Source: Clavibacter capsici
GTDB lineage: Bacteria > Actinomycetota > Actinomycetes > Actinomycetales > Microbacteriaceae
DNA: 64,000 bases
Direction of reading: 5' to 3'
Assembly: GCF_001280205.1 (NCBI RefSeq)
Contig: NZ_CP012573.1
Span: forward strand, 2,542,001 to 2,606,000
The notes beneath the pieces are model-generated. The model ran no database searches. It was not told the DNA's origin and was given only the letters and a program-made list of their open reading frames with translations. The position numbers and the translations under genes are program-made. This document shows, piece after piece, positions 40,642-50,369 of this stretch (positions are counted from its first letter, which is position 1; each line of letters starts with the position of its first letter).

Positions 40642-40680
40642 ATGAGCCCCGCCTCCCGCCTCCCCGGACCTCGACGATGA
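40642..40680 (+). CDS. Possible 12-codon leader peptide
   Basis: ATG 40642 opens a 12-codon frame (MSPASRLPGPRR) whose TGA overlaps the ATG of the next gene as ATGA. TAGGCT at 40630-40635 ends six bases before this ATG, which is where other leaderless starts in the window lie. The peptide may have no function beyond bringing ribosomes to the downstream start. Confidence 0.4.
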   Translation: MSPASRLPGPRR

Positions 40681-40859
40681 GCGGCGGGATGCGCGTCGTC
40701 GCCGCCCTCGTGGTCCTGTGGCTCGTGCTGGTCGTCCTCGGCTTCGTCGTGAAGGCGCTGGCCTGGCTCGTGGGCGTGGGCGTCTTCCTCGCCGTGGTCA
40801 CCGTCGTCGCCGGCGCGGTCGTGCGCCGCGGCTCCTCGCGCGACGTCGACCGCCCCTGA
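40677..40859 (+). CDS. 60-residue membrane protein, function unknown
   Basis: Two hydrophobic stretches, about residues 6-27 and 29-49, nearly continuous, followed by a basic tail (RRGSSRDVDRP). No Shine-Dalgarno sequence precedes ATG 40677; translation may be coupled to the 12-codon frame that ends there. No family recognised. tRNA-Lys follows 33 bases later. Confidence 0.68.
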   Translation: MSGGMRVVAALVVLWLVLVVLGFVVKALAWLVGVGVFLAVVTVVAGAVVRRGSSRDVDRP

Positions 40860-40892
40860 CCGCGCAGCCGCCGTCCCGTAGCATCGGGGCAC

Positions 40893-40965
40893 GGGCCTCT
40901 AGCTCAGTTGGTAGAGCAAGGGACTTTTAATCCCTGGGTCGTCGGTTCGAGCCCGACGGGGCCCA
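40893..40965 (+). tRNA. tRNA-Lys (anticodon TTT)
   Basis: Full cloverleaf: acceptor GGGCCTC with GGGGCCC, D stem GCTC/GAGC, anticodon stem GGGA/TCCC with loop CTTTTAA (anticodon TTT), T arm with GGTTCGAGCCC. Discriminator A; CCA not fully encoded. Confidence 0.96.
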
Positions 40966-41064
40966 CCCTCCCGCCTCTCCCCCGGCGTCCTCCTGCGCGG
41001 CGGCAGGCCGATGCCGTGACGCCCGCCCGACGCCGCTGCTCGGGCCCGGGCGTACGCTCGCCGC

Positions 41065-41706
41065 ATGGGGATGGTGGAGAAGCTCGTGGGGAAGCGGCAC
41101 GTCCGACTGGTGCGGGAGGTCCTGCTCCTGATGGGGGTCGAGGCCCACGCGCGGACCAGCATCGGCCCGGGGCTGGTGATGCACCACCGCGGGAACGGGG
41201 TCGTGATCACGCCGGCCACGCGGATCGGACGGTCGGTCTCCATCTACCAGCAGGTCACCATCGGGCGCAGCGGCGTCGGCATGACCGACCGCGAGCAGGG
41301 CTTCGAGGGCGTCGAGATCGGCGACTTCGCGGTGCACTGCGCGGGCGCCAAGGTCCTCGGCGGCCGGGGGACGCTGCGGGTAGGCACGGGGACGGTCGTG
41401 GCCGCGAACGCGGTGCTGACCCGGTCCACCGGCGACTGGGAGGTGTGGGCGGGTGTCCCCGCCGTCAAGGTCTCGGACAGGAAGCGCACGCCGCCTGACG
41501 CTGCCGCCGGCGCGCGGATCCCGGCCTGGCCCGCGACGGATCACACGGAGGGAGTCGGCGTCGGCGTCGGCGTCGCCACCGGCTCCGTCAGAGAACGGCC
41601 GAAGCCGTCGAGGCTGCGGACGCCGCCGTCCGTGACCACGGAGCGGAACGGCGCATCCGGGTTGTTCGGCAGGGCCGGGCGCTCGACGCGCGTGTCGCGG
41701 GCGTAG
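41065..41706 (+). CDS. Left-handed beta-helix acetyltransferase (CysE/LacA-like)
   Basis: A 213-residue protein whose core (about 20-155) has hexapeptide repeats of the acyltransferase family: VVITPATRIGRSVSIYQQVTIG with the His pair in VMHHRGN, as in serine-acetyltransferase-like proteins. Without the N-terminal CysE domain it is more likely an O-acetyltransferase acting on a sugar or polysaccharide; the substrate is unknown. The last ~55 residues are low-complexity and lie antisense to the 3' end of the beta-helix gene (166-base overlap), so the natural C terminus may be spurious or altered. TACGCT at 41053-41058 ends six bases before ATG. Confidence 0.8.
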   Translation: MGMVEKLVGKRHVRLVREVLLLMGVEAHARTSIGPGLVMHHRGNGVVITPATRIGRSVSIYQQVTIGRSGVGMTDREQGFEGVEIGDFAVHCAGAKVLGGRGTLRVGTGTVVAANAVLTRSTGDWEVWAGVPAVKVSDRKRTPPDAAAGARIPAWPATDHTEGVGVGVGVATGSVRERPKPSRLRTPPSVTTERNGASGLFGRAGRSTRVSRA

Positions 41707-42932
41707 GGGCCCACCACCACGACGCGCTGGGCCGGATACCTCGTCGGGGTCATGAACATGGTGCCGCGGCCGATGAGCGTGTCCGTGGTGAGCCGGCCGC
41801 CCTGGTCGACGAGGCCCACGCCGATGCCGTGGGCGCCGAGGTCGCCGCCGGTCACGATGTTGTAGCCGACGACCGTGGCCCCGACGCCCGCCCCGATCTC
41901 CATCTGGTAGCCGCCCGCGCCCGAGTTGCCCTCGAGGCGCATGCCGTTGATCCCGAGCTCGGACACCATCGACGCCGTGTTGCTCGTGGGGATCGCGAGG
42001 AAGCCGCGCGCGGCCTTGTTGCCGGCGCCGCAGCCGATGATGCGGGTGTTCTCGAAGCGCGCGTTGGTGGGCGCGATGCGGATGCCGCCCGCGACGCAGT
42101 TCACGATCTCGGTGTCGCGCATGACGATGTCGATGGCGTTGACGCCGTCGCAGTCGACGCCCCAGGTGCCGGCGGTGATCACGCGCAGCCCCTCGATGAC
42201 GTTCGCGTACGAGTACTCGTCGTTGGCCGCGGTGAAGTTCGTGCGCGCGAAGTAGACGCCGGCGCCGCCGGTGGCGTTCAGCTCGATGTCGGTGATGCGG
42301 CAGTGCAGCAGCGAGCGCAGGTACAGCCCGTGGCGACCGGTGCGCGTGCCGGAGATGCTGAAGCCGCTGAGCGTCACGGTGGCCTTGTTGTTGGCGGCGG
42401 GTCCGGCGTCGGCGCCGATCTTGCCCTGCACCTTGAAGACGTCGCCCGTGGATCCCGCGATCTGCCGGATGGTCGTCACCCGCCGCCCGTAGCCCTCGAC
42501 GGAGATGGCCGGGTACCCGTAGGGCGCCCCCGACAGGACCTGCTTGGGCCAGACGGCGCTCGCGTAGTCGATGCCGGTGGAGGTGACGCGGATCTCGCAC
42601 GGCGGCAGGATCCCCCGCCCGCCGGTCTTCTGCAGGGCGGCGAAGAACGCGTTCATGGCCTTCGTGTGATCCGCGGCCGACGGGACGAAGCCGAACTGCT
42701 CGGGGTAGTAGACGCGGGTCTGGTCGCCGACCACGCCGGCGGCCGAGGCGGACGGGGCCGCGGCGGGTGCGGCGACGGACGCGGCACCCGCGGTGGCGCC
42801 GACGGCGGCGAGGAAGACGGCACGGCGGCCGACGAGCGGCGGCCGTTCGGCGGGCACCGGGGCGTCCTGGGCGAGAGCCTCTTCGGGCAGGTCGGGGCTG
42901 GGCGCATGCGCATCCGCGCGAGGGTGGGACAA
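41541..42932 (-). CDS. Exported right-handed beta-helix protein, pectate-lyase/GH28-like
   Basis: A 463-residue protein from TTG 42932, chosen because GGAAGG lies seven bases upstream; the frame extends further but without support. Twin Arg at 36-37 followed by a hydrophobic Ala-rich stretch (GRRAVFLAAVG...) looks like a Tat signal. The rest (about 80-430) has the repetitive short-strand pattern of a parallel beta-helix (for example GLYLRSLLHCRITDIEL, GGIRIAPTNARFENTRI), as in pectate-lyase-superfamily and polygalacturonase folds. Active-site residues cannot be assigned, so polysaccharide binding or cleavage is inference. The tail is a Thr-Pro repeat. Confidence 0.78.
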   Translation of the reverse strand: MSHPRADAHAPSPDLPEEALAQDAPVPAERPPLVGRRAVFLAAVGATAGAASVAAPAAAPSASAAGVVGDQTRVYYPEQFGFVPSAADHTKAMNAFFAALQKTGGRGILPPCEIRVTSTGIDYASAVWPKQVLSGAPYGYPAISVEGYGRRVTTIRQIAGSTGDVFKVQGKIGADAGPAANNKATVTLSGFSISGTRTGRHGLYLRSLLHCRITDIELNATGGAGVYFARTNFTAANDEYSYANVIEGLRVITAGTWGVDCDGVNAIDIVMRDTEIVNCVAGGIRIAPTNARFENTRIIGCGAGNKAARGFLAIPTSNTASMVSELGINGMRLEGNSGAGGYQMEIGAGVGATVVGYNIVTGGDLGAHGIGVGLVDQGGRLTTDTLIGRGTMFMTPTRYPAQRVVVVGPYARDTRVERPALPNNPDAPFRSVVTDGGVRSLDGFGRSLTEPVATPTPTPTPSV

Positions 42933-43173
42933 GGGGGAGCCTTCCGGGTGGGCCGTGCTGACGGGCGCAGTCGGGCCGCGCCGATCCGCTCCCCCGAGCA
43001 CCGGACGCCCCACGCTGGATAGGGCAAGGGTGCGGCCTGCTGCCGCCCGGAGCGTACCCCCAGTTCGGGGAGGCGCGGCGCCGGGTCTCCACCGGTGGAT
43101 CCGCATGCGCACGGGGGTCGCCCCTCGCCGACGCCGACGGCGGAGGTCCGGACGGCGGTGCGATGCTGGGCGC

Positions 43174-43419
43174 ATGAGCATGCAGGCCGACGAACTCGTG
43201 ATAGCGATGCTGACCGCCGAGGGGACCGGCGAGCGCTACGACCTGCTGAAGTCCGCGCTCGAGGAGCACGACGACCGGGGTGTGCAGTACCTGTCGGGCG
43301 TCGTCGGGCGGCTGCTCGCCTACATCGACGGGCTGCGCGAGCCCGAGGAGAACCGCATGGCGCTGGAGCTGTACACGCAGCGGGTCGCGCTCCAGTGGGC
43401 GCAGGAGGACGAGGGATGA
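43174..43419 (+). CDS. Hypothetical protein, 81 residues
   Basis: A small soluble, acidic, helical protein (MSMQADELVIAMLTAEGTGE at the start) with no recognised motif. The hexamer GATGCT ends six bases before ATG 43174, compatible with the leaderless pattern. It is followed by a convergent gene and a strong hairpin. Possibly a helical adaptor; no function assigned. Confidence 0.68.
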   Translation: MSMQADELVIAMLTAEGTGERYDLLKSALEEHDDRGVQYLSGVVGRLLAYIDGLREPEENRMALELYTQRVALQWAQEDEG

Positions 43420-43439
43420 CCGTGCGCCCGGGAACGAGA

Positions 43440-43473
43440 GAGCCCTGCCTCACCATCCGGTGAGGCAGGGCTC
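43440..43473. terminator. Bidirectional terminator before the Excalibur gene end
   Basis: A perfect 15-bp stem (43440-43454 with 43459-43473) with a 4-base loop (atcc), between convergent genes. Confidence 0.87.
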
Positions 43474-43492
43474 GTCTCCTAGCTGGACGCGA

Positions 43493-44524
43493 TCAGTTCT
43501 CGCAGGCGACCCCGTCGCGGTCACGGTCGAGGTCGAAGCTGTAGCCCGGCTGGCCCGCGTAGAGCGGAGCCTTCCCGGCGCGCTTGACCGCTGCGCAGTT
43601 GGCGTAGAAGACGCTGCCGCCACCACCGCCACCACCGCTGGACGGCGGGGGCGTCGGCTGGCCGGCGACCTGGATCACGCGGACGGCGGGAGAGCCGGCG
43701 GCGCGGTACTCGTTGAAGCTCACGACCCGATTCATGCCGGGGCCGGCGTACCAGACCTGGTTGCTGTTCGAGTAGCGGTAGAACTGGTCGCCGTTGATGC
43801 GCTGCACGACCTGCGGGGTCGGGAACGCCTCCTCCTGCCACTCGCCGTAGCCGATCGCGCGGCCCTGGCCGCCCCGGACGTCCGTCATGCGGACGATGTC
43901 GCTGGTCCAGGAGAGCTTCATGAAGCCCTCGTTGGCGCGGTCGTCGAAGGGGCGGTAGGCCATGTCGCGCCACTCCGCCCCGGTGAGCTTGTGGTTCACC
44001 TTGTCCTCGCCCTCGACGAGGATCTCAGCCGACGTGCCCCACTTGTAGATGTAGCTGTTGACGATGTATCCGGCGTTGCGCACGGCAGGGAAGCCGGCGC
44101 GCTCGTACTGCGAGTAGCCGAGGCGGGTCCACTGCCAGGCGTTCTCCCCGCCCGGCCAGAAGGTGACCGCGTAGACGGTCGAGGACCACGGGTACTTCAC
44201 GTAGTCCGTCGGGGACAGGAACGGGACGCGCTCGTCGTACACGTCCCGGAACCGCTGGAAGCTGAGGGGGCGCGGCGAGCGTCCGTCCACGAGCTCGTAG
44301 ATCGTGCCGTCGAAGGGCGTGAGGAAGATCTCGTACGGGCCCTGGTCACGCGGAGGCGCGGGTGCCGGGGTGGGCGCGGGCGTCGGCGTCGGCGTCGGCA
44401 CGGCCGTCGGGGTAGCGGTCGGGGTGGGCGTGGGGACGGGGTCGACCGAGGCGGTCGCCGCCTGGGCCGGGAGCAGCAGGGCGGCGGCCAGCAGGGTCGC
44501 CGTCACGAGGGGAAGAGGACGCAT
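43493..44524 (-). CDS. Secreted Excalibur-domain protein with internal repeats
   Basis: A 343-residue exported protein. A Sec signal peptide (1-26, ending AQAATAS) precedes a Thr-Pro-Ala-rich stalk (about 28-60). The middle (about 65-290) has about five imperfect repeats of ~40-45 residues with Tyr/Trp-rich strands and S..Y..AG.P-type cores. A Gly-rich linker leads to a C-terminal Excalibur domain with two Cys and the calcium-loop motif DRDRDGVACEN. It probably sits at the cell surface; function unknown. Of two adjacent ATGs the second (44524) fits AAGGAA spacing better. A 12-bp palindrome lies just upstream. Confidence 0.85.
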   Translation of the reverse strand: MRPLPLVTATLLAAALLLPAQAATASVDPVPTPTPTATPTAVPTPTPTPAPTPAPAPPRDQGPYEIFLTPFDGTIYELVDGRSPRPLSFQRFRDVYDERVPFLSPTDYVKYPWSSTVYAVTFWPGGENAWQWTRLGYSQYERAGFPAVRNAGYIVNSYIYKWGTSAEILVEGEDKVNHKLTGAEWRDMAYRPFDDRANEGFMKLSWTSDIVRMTDVRGGQGRAIGYGEWQEEAFPTPQVVQRINGDQFYRYSNSNQVWYAGPGMNRVVSFNEYRAAGSPAVRVIQVAGQPTPPPSSGGGGGGGSVFYANCAAVKRAGKAPLYAGQPGYSFDLDRDRDGVACEN

Positions 44525-44538
44525 CATTTCCTTCGGTT

Positions 44539-44550
44539 GGGTAATTACCC
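44539..44550. promoter_or_regulatory. Perfect 12-bp palindrome upstream of the Excalibur gene
   Basis: GGGTAATTACCC, 15 bases before the start codon, in an otherwise GC-rich region. A second inverted repeat ACCCT/AGGGT overlaps its edge (44547-44562). Candidate operator or promoter-proximal element. Confidence 0.4.
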
Positions 44551-44620
44551 TCACCGTAGGGTGACGAGGGCCGCGGTCCCCCACCCACTTCGGGGGTGCG
44601 GGCACCGTCCGGCCGACGCG

Positions 44621-45541
44621 CTAGAAGCCGGTGGCGCGGATCCCCCAGCTGAGCGTCCACTCCTCGCCGGGCGCGAGGCGGCGGACGCCGACGCCCGAGT
44701 TGAAGGCGTCGGCCGGGGCGGTCATCGGCTCGATGGCGACCGCCTGACGGCCGTGCGTCGCGAACTCGCGCGGCGTGTAGACCTGCAGGAAGCCGAAGGA
44801 CGCGTCCGCCCACAGCTCGACGCCGCGGCCGTCGGGTGCGGTGAGGCCGTGGCGGCTCGTGCCGCCCTCCACGTGCACATCGCCGTAGCCCGTGTTGAGG
44901 TCGAGCTCGCCGACGACGCGGCCCTGGCGGAGGTCCTCGTCGGCGCCGTCGACGGGGTGGTCGGCCATGGGGATCAGCGCGTCGTCGACCTCGGACCACG
45001 TGTCGGCGCGGACGGTGAGCGTGAGGTCGGCGGAGGGGATTCCGCCGATCGCGAGGTACGGGTGCGCGCCGACCGCGACGGGCGCGGCCGCCGCGGAGTC
45101 GTTGCGGATCCGGTGCGTGACGACGAGGCCGTCGTCGGTGAGCCGGTAGGTGACGGAGGTGTCGAGGAGGAAGGGGTAGCCGTGCTGCGGGAAGACGGTG
45201 GCGGAGAGGGTCACGCGGTCGTCGTCGCGGTCGGACGCCGCGTACCCGGTGTTGCGGAGGAGGCCGTGGGAGGCGTTGCCGAGCGACGGCTCGGAGACGT
45301 CGAGGGCCTGGGCCTTCCCGTCGAGCTCGTAGCGGGCGCCGCGGATCCGGTTGGGCCACGGCACGAGCACCATGCCGGCGCCCATGGGGGCGACCAGGTC
45401 ATCGCCGTAGGGCTCGACGAGGTCGACGCCGTCGAGGGTCAGGCCGCGGATTGCGGCGGCGAGCTGCACCACGGTGGCGCGGAGCTCGCCGGACGGGCCG
45501 GCGTGGACGAGGTGGTGCTGCTCTCCGGTGACGGGTCTCAT
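44621..45541 (-). CDS. galM: Aldose 1-epimerase, GalM-like
   Basis: A 306-residue mutarotase-fold enzyme that interconverts alpha and beta anomers of galactose or glucose. The GNASHGLLRNTG segment (about 88-99) and VGAHPYLAIGG (about 157-167) carry the catalytic and substrate His residues, and the C-terminal AIEPMTAPADAFN holds the catalytic Glu. Length is normal. ATG 45541 is used; GTG 45550, nearly touching the deoR stop, is an alternative. Last gene of the deoR-galM operon, divergent from galT-galK, so it completes the Leloir pathway. Confidence 0.9.
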   Translation of the reverse strand: MRPVTGEQHHLVHAGPSGELRATVVQLAAAIRGLTLDGVDLVEPYGDDLVAPMGAGMVLVPWPNRIRGARYELDGKAQALDVSEPSLGNASHGLLRNTGYAASDRDDDRVTLSATVFPQHGYPFLLDTSVTYRLTDDGLVVTHRIRNDSAAAAPVAVGAHPYLAIGGIPSADLTLTVRADTWSEVDDALIPMADHPVDGADEDLRQGRVVGELDLNTGYGDVHVEGGTSRHGLTAPDGRGVELWADASFGFLQVYTPREFATHGRQAVAIEPMTAPADAFNSGVGVRRLAPGEEWTLSWGIRATGF

Positions 45542-45551
45542 GGGATCCACG

Positions 45552-46376
45552 TTACGGCCGCGCCGCCCCGGGCGACCCGCCGGCCTCGACGACGCGCAGT
45601 CCCGCCTCGCGCAGGCGGCCGACCTCGTGCGGGTCCGCGCCGGCGTCCGTGAGCAGCGTGTCGACGAGGTCGAGCGGCGCGACGGAGCCGAGGTGCGTGC
45701 GTCCGACCTTCGTCCCGTCCGCGACGACGACCGTGCGCGCGCTCGCGGCGACCATCCGCCGCTTCACCTCGGCCTCGGGCAGGTTGACGTTCGTGACGCC
45801 GCGGTCGACGTCGATGCCGTTGCAGCCGATGAAGGCGACGTCGGGGTGGAGGCGGTCGAGCACGACGGTCGCGAGCGGATCCACGAGGCTGTGCTGCAGC
45901 GCGCGCAGGGTGCCGCCCGTGACGACCACGGTGAACCGCGGCATGGCGCGCTCGAGCTCGAGGGCGAGCGTGAGGCCGTTGGTGATCACCGTGACGTCGA
46001 CGAGGTCCTCGCGCGCCACGAGCGCCCGGGCCACCTGGAGCGTCGTGCTGCCGACGTCGAGCAGCACGCTCTGCCCGCTCTCGACGAGGTCGGCGGCGGC
46101 CCGGCCGATGGCGCGCTTCGCGTCGGCCGCGGACTCGAGCGTCACCTCGAGGCTCTGCTCGCGGGCGGCGAGGCCGGAGCGGAGGACCGCGCCCCCGTGC
46201 ACGCGCTGGACGGCGGCGGAGTCGGCGAGCGCGTCGAGGTCGGCGCGGATCGTGACGGCGGAGACGCCCGCGTCGGCCGCGAGCTCGGCGACGGTCGCGA
46301 ACCCGCGGTCGCCGAGCCGCTCGAGGATGCGGGAGCGTCGCGTCGCCGCGGGGACGGATGCGGTGTCGTCGGCCAT
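45552..46376 (-). CDS. DeoR-family transcriptional repressor of the gal locus
   Basis: A 274-residue regulator. The N-terminal DeoR helix-turn-helix (about 15-70) has RRSRILERLGDRGFATVAELA and VSAVTIRADLDALA. The C-terminal sugar-phosphate isomerase-like sensor (about 85-250) has LLDVGSTTLQVARAL and FIGCNGIDVDRGVTN. Position between divergent galT-galK and galM suggests it senses a galactose-derived phosphate and represses these genes. GAGGCT on the minus strand ends six bases before the ATG. Binding sites would lie in 46377-46469. Confidence 0.92.
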   Translation of the reverse strand: MADDTASVPAATRRSRILERLGDRGFATVAELAADAGVSAVTIRADLDALADSAAVQRVHGGAVLRSGLAAREQSLEVTLESAADAKRAIGRAAADLVESGQSVLLDVGSTTLQVARALVAREDLVDVTVITNGLTLALELERAMPRFTVVVTGGTLRALQHSLVDPLATVVLDRLHPDVAFIGCNGIDVDRGVTNVNLPEAEVKRRMVAASARTVVVADGTKVGRTHLGSVAPLDLVDTLLTDAGADPHEVGRLREAGLRVVEAGGSPGAARP

Positions 46377-46469
46377 GCCGCGAGCCTCGCGCACGCGGTT
46401 GCCGGAACGCAAGCCGGGGCTTTCGCGAGCGCAGATCCCTGCCCTCCGAGCCCGTAGGATCGAGGGATC

Positions 46470-47608
46470 ATGCATGCCGACCAGACCGTCACGACATCGC
46501 CGTCCGGGATCACGCAGCGCCGCACGCTGCTGTCCGACGGCCGCGAGCTCGTCTACTTCGACGACGCCGACACGACCCTGCCGCCCGAGCGCGCCGTCGA
46601 CGCCCGCCCCGCCGCGCCCCGCCCGCCCACCGCGACGATGCGGCAGGACGTCCTCACGGGCGAGTGGGTGTCCATCGCCGCCGCCCGCCAGAACCGGGCG
46701 CACCTCCCGCCGGCGGAGCTGGATCCCCTCGCCCCGGCGAGCCCGACGAACCCGTCCGAGATCCCGAGCATGTACGACGTCGCGGTCTTCGAGAACAAGT
46801 CGCCGTCCTTCGGACCGGCCCTCGCCGACGCGGACGGCGTGGACGCGCCCGTGGACGACGACGACCTCACCGCCATCGGCCTGGAGCGCACCCGCACCTC
46901 GGTCGGCCGCTGCGAGGTCGTCTGCTTCAGCCCCGCGCACACCGGCTCGTTCAGCGGCCTCACGCCGTCGCGCGCCCGCACCGTGGTGGAGGCGTGGGCC
47001 GAGCGCACGCGCGCCCTGTCGGCGATGCCCGGGATCCGCCAGGTGTTCCCGTTCGAGAACCGCGGCGAGGCCATCGGCGTGACGCTGCACCACCCGCACG
47101 GGCAGATCTACTCGTACCCCTACGTCACGCCGCGCACGCGCCGGCTCGTGGAGTCGATCGAGCGGTTCGGGCCCGGCCTGTTCCAGCGGATCCTCGAGTC
47201 CGAGCAGGCGTCCGAGCGCGTCGTGCTGCGCGGCGAGCACTTCACCGCCTTCGTGCCGTTCGCGGCGCGCTGGCCCGTGGAGATCCACCTGCTCCCCCAC
47301 CGCCACGTGCCCGACCTCGCGGAGACGACCGAGGCCGAGCGCGACGAGCTGGCGACGATGTACCTGCGGCTGCTGCAGGGGATGGACCGGCTGTACGACA
47401 CCCCGACGCCCTACATCGCCGCCTGGCACCAGGCGCCCGTGGACGCGCACCGCGACGAGATCCGGCTGATGCTGCAGATCACGTCGCCGCGTCGCGCGGC
47501 CGACAAGCTCAAGTTCCTGGCCGGATCCGAGGCGGCCATGGGCGCCTGGATCGGCGACGTGCCGCCGGAGAAGGCGGCCGAGATGATCCGGAAGGCAGTG
47601 GAGGACGC

Positions 47609-47612
<4 letters not shown>
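46470..47612 (+). CDS. galT: Galactose-1-phosphate uridylyltransferase
   Basis: A 380-residue HIT-superfamily enzyme exchanging UMP between UDP-glucose and galactose 1-phosphate. The HHPHGQIYSYPYV segment (about 209-221) contains the HxH nucleophile region; QDVLTGEWVSIAAARQNR near 58-75 and the C-terminal WHQAPVD are conserved. TAGGAT at 46455-46460 lies nine bases before ATG. Its stop overlaps the galK start by four bases. Confidence 0.95.
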
Positions 47613-48769
<1,157 letters not shown>

Positions 48770-48809
48770 GGCGGGTGCCGCTCCGGCGGCGCCCCCTAGG
48801 CTCCTCGTC

Positions 48810-49736
48810 ATGACGCGAGCGGCCGCGGGCCTGACCGAGATCTCCGACGACCGGGACGGCTTCCGCGACATCGGGCCCGCGCTGTCCGGGTGGTTCCCCG
48901 CGTCGACGCACCCCGGCGGGTTCGCGTGGGAGGCGTCCACCGGGCAGCTGCCCGAGCGGATGGCCGTGGTGCGCGACGCGGCCGGCGCCCTGATCGGCTG
49001 GGCCGGCTTCTCCGCGGACGACGCGCGCGTCGAGTGCGCGCCCGGCGACGACGCCACCACCGACCTGCTGGCCGCATGGGTCCTCGACGCGGCCGGCCAC
49101 GGAGGCGCGAGCGTCGCCGCGCACCGCGGGCAGGACCGGCTCCGCGGGATCCTCGCCGCCCGCGGCTTCGTCGACGAGGCCGTCCCGCTCGCCGGGCTCC
49201 GCCACCCCGCCCTGGACACGGGCGCGCGGCCGCCCGCGGGGTACCTGATCCGCCCGGTCGCCGACGGCGAGGAGCAGGCCAAGGTCGACGCCCACCGCCG
49301 CGCGTGGAAGCCGGTCGAGCTGCCCTTCACCGACGGATCCGGCGACGGCATCGACCCGGAAGCCGAGAGCCGCTTCGACGCCGACGGCTACGCGGCCATG
49401 CGGGCCGCCGCCGTGTACCGCCGCGACCTCGACCTGGTGATCGAGGCACCCGACGGCTCGCTCGCGGGCACCTGCACGGCCTGGCTCGACCCGGCGAGCG
49501 GATGGGCGGAGCTCGAGCCGCTCGGCATCGTGCCCGCGCACCGCCGCCGGGGCCTCGCGCAGATCCTCGCGCTCGACGTCTGCCGCCGGGTCGGCGAGCT
49601 GGGCGGGCACGACGTCTTCATCAACGCCTCCCCGCTCCCCTACTACCGCGCGCCGTGGGACGCCTACGTCGCCGCGGGCTTCACGCCGATGGAGCGGGGC
49701 GCGCGCATGCGTCCGGCGCCTACCCTGTCGGCATGA
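48810..49736 (+). CDS. GNAT-family acetyltransferase
   Basis: A 308-residue protein with a weak N-terminal GNAT-like half and a clear C-terminal GNAT domain: LEPLGIVPAHRRRGLAQILAL (about 230-250) is the acetyl-CoA loop and YVAAGF the family end. Substrate unknown. TAGGCT at 48797-48802 ends seven bases before ATG, so it has its own leaderless promoter though it follows galK closely. It overlaps the next gene by four bases. Confidence 0.82.
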   Translation: MTRAAAGLTEISDDRDGFRDIGPALSGWFPASTHPGGFAWEASTGQLPERMAVVRDAAGALIGWAGFSADDARVECAPGDDATTDLLAAWVLDAAGHGGASVAAHRGQDRLRGILAARGFVDEAVPLAGLRHPALDTGARPPAGYLIRPVADGEEQAKVDAHRRAWKPVELPFTDGSGDGIDPEAESRFDADGYAAMRAAAVYRRDLDLVIEAPDGSLAGTCTAWLDPASGWAELEPLGIVPAHRRRGLAQILALDVCRRVGELGGHDVFINASPLPYYRAPWDAYVAAGFTPMERGARMRPAPTLSA

Positions 49737-50320
49737 CCGTCGATCCCCAGGCCACCGTCCGCGCGCTCCCCGGATCGCCCGCCCCCGTCATCGCCGACGA
49801 CGCGCTCGTGGCCGCCGGCGCGCGCGTGGTCGGGCGGGTGACGCTCGGCGCCGGATCCAGCGTGTGGTTCAACGCCGTGCTCCGCGCGGAGGCCGCCGAC
49901 ATCCGGATCGGCGCCCGCTCGAACCTGCAGGACAACGTGAGCTGCCACGTCGACCCGGGCTTCCCGCTCACGGTCGGCGAGGGCGTGAGCGTCGGCCACA
50001 ACGCCGTGCTGCACGGCTGCACGGTCGAGGACGACTGCATCGTCGGCATGTCGGCCACCGTGATGAACGGCGCCGTCGTCGGCCGGGAGTCGCTGCTCGC
50101 GGGCGGCACCGTCGTGCTCGAAGGGCAGGTGATCCCGCCGCGCTCGCTCGTCGCGGGCGTGCCCGGCAAGGTGCGGCGCGAGCTCACGGACGAGGAGGTC
50201 GCGGGGCTCCGCGCGAACGCCGACCACTACGTGGAGAACGCGCGGCTGCACGCCGGGGCGATCCCGACGCCCGCGGTCCTGCTGAGCGCGGACCCCGGAC
50301 GCGAGGAGGGGACGGCCTGA
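49733..50320 (+). CDS. Gamma-carbonic-anhydrase-like hexapeptide-repeat protein
   Basis: A 195-residue left-handed beta-helix protein. The three zinc-ligand His of the gamma-carbonic anhydrase family appear as SCHVDPG and VGHNAVLHGC (about 77-106). VWFNAVLRAE and NLQDN are standard for the YrdA/PaaY group. Metal binding is likely; whether it hydrates CO2 is not certain. Besides coupling to the GNAT gene, TACCCT at 49721-49726 ends six bases before the ATG, so a second leaderless promoter is possible. The terminator stem begins inside the last codons. Confidence 0.85.
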   Translation: MTVDPQATVRALPGSPAPVIADDALVAAGARVVGRVTLGAGSSVWFNAVLRAEAADIRIGARSNLQDNVSCHVDPGFPLTVGEGVSVGHNAVLHGCTVEDDCIVGMSATVMNGAVVGRESLLAGGTVVLEGQVIPPRSLVAGVPGKVRRELTDEEVAGLRANADHYVENARLHAGAIPTPAVLLSADPGREEGTA

Positions 50321-50334
50321 CCGGCCGTCCCCTC
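50306..50334. terminator. Bidirectional terminator between gamma-CA gene and folD
   Basis: A perfect 12-bp stem (50306-50317 with 50323-50334) with a 5-base loop that includes the stop codon of the plus-strand gene. It lies 35 bases from the folD stop. Confidence 0.75.
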
Positions 50335-50369
50335 GTCGCGTCCCCGCCGCGCTGTCGCGGCGAGCGCCG

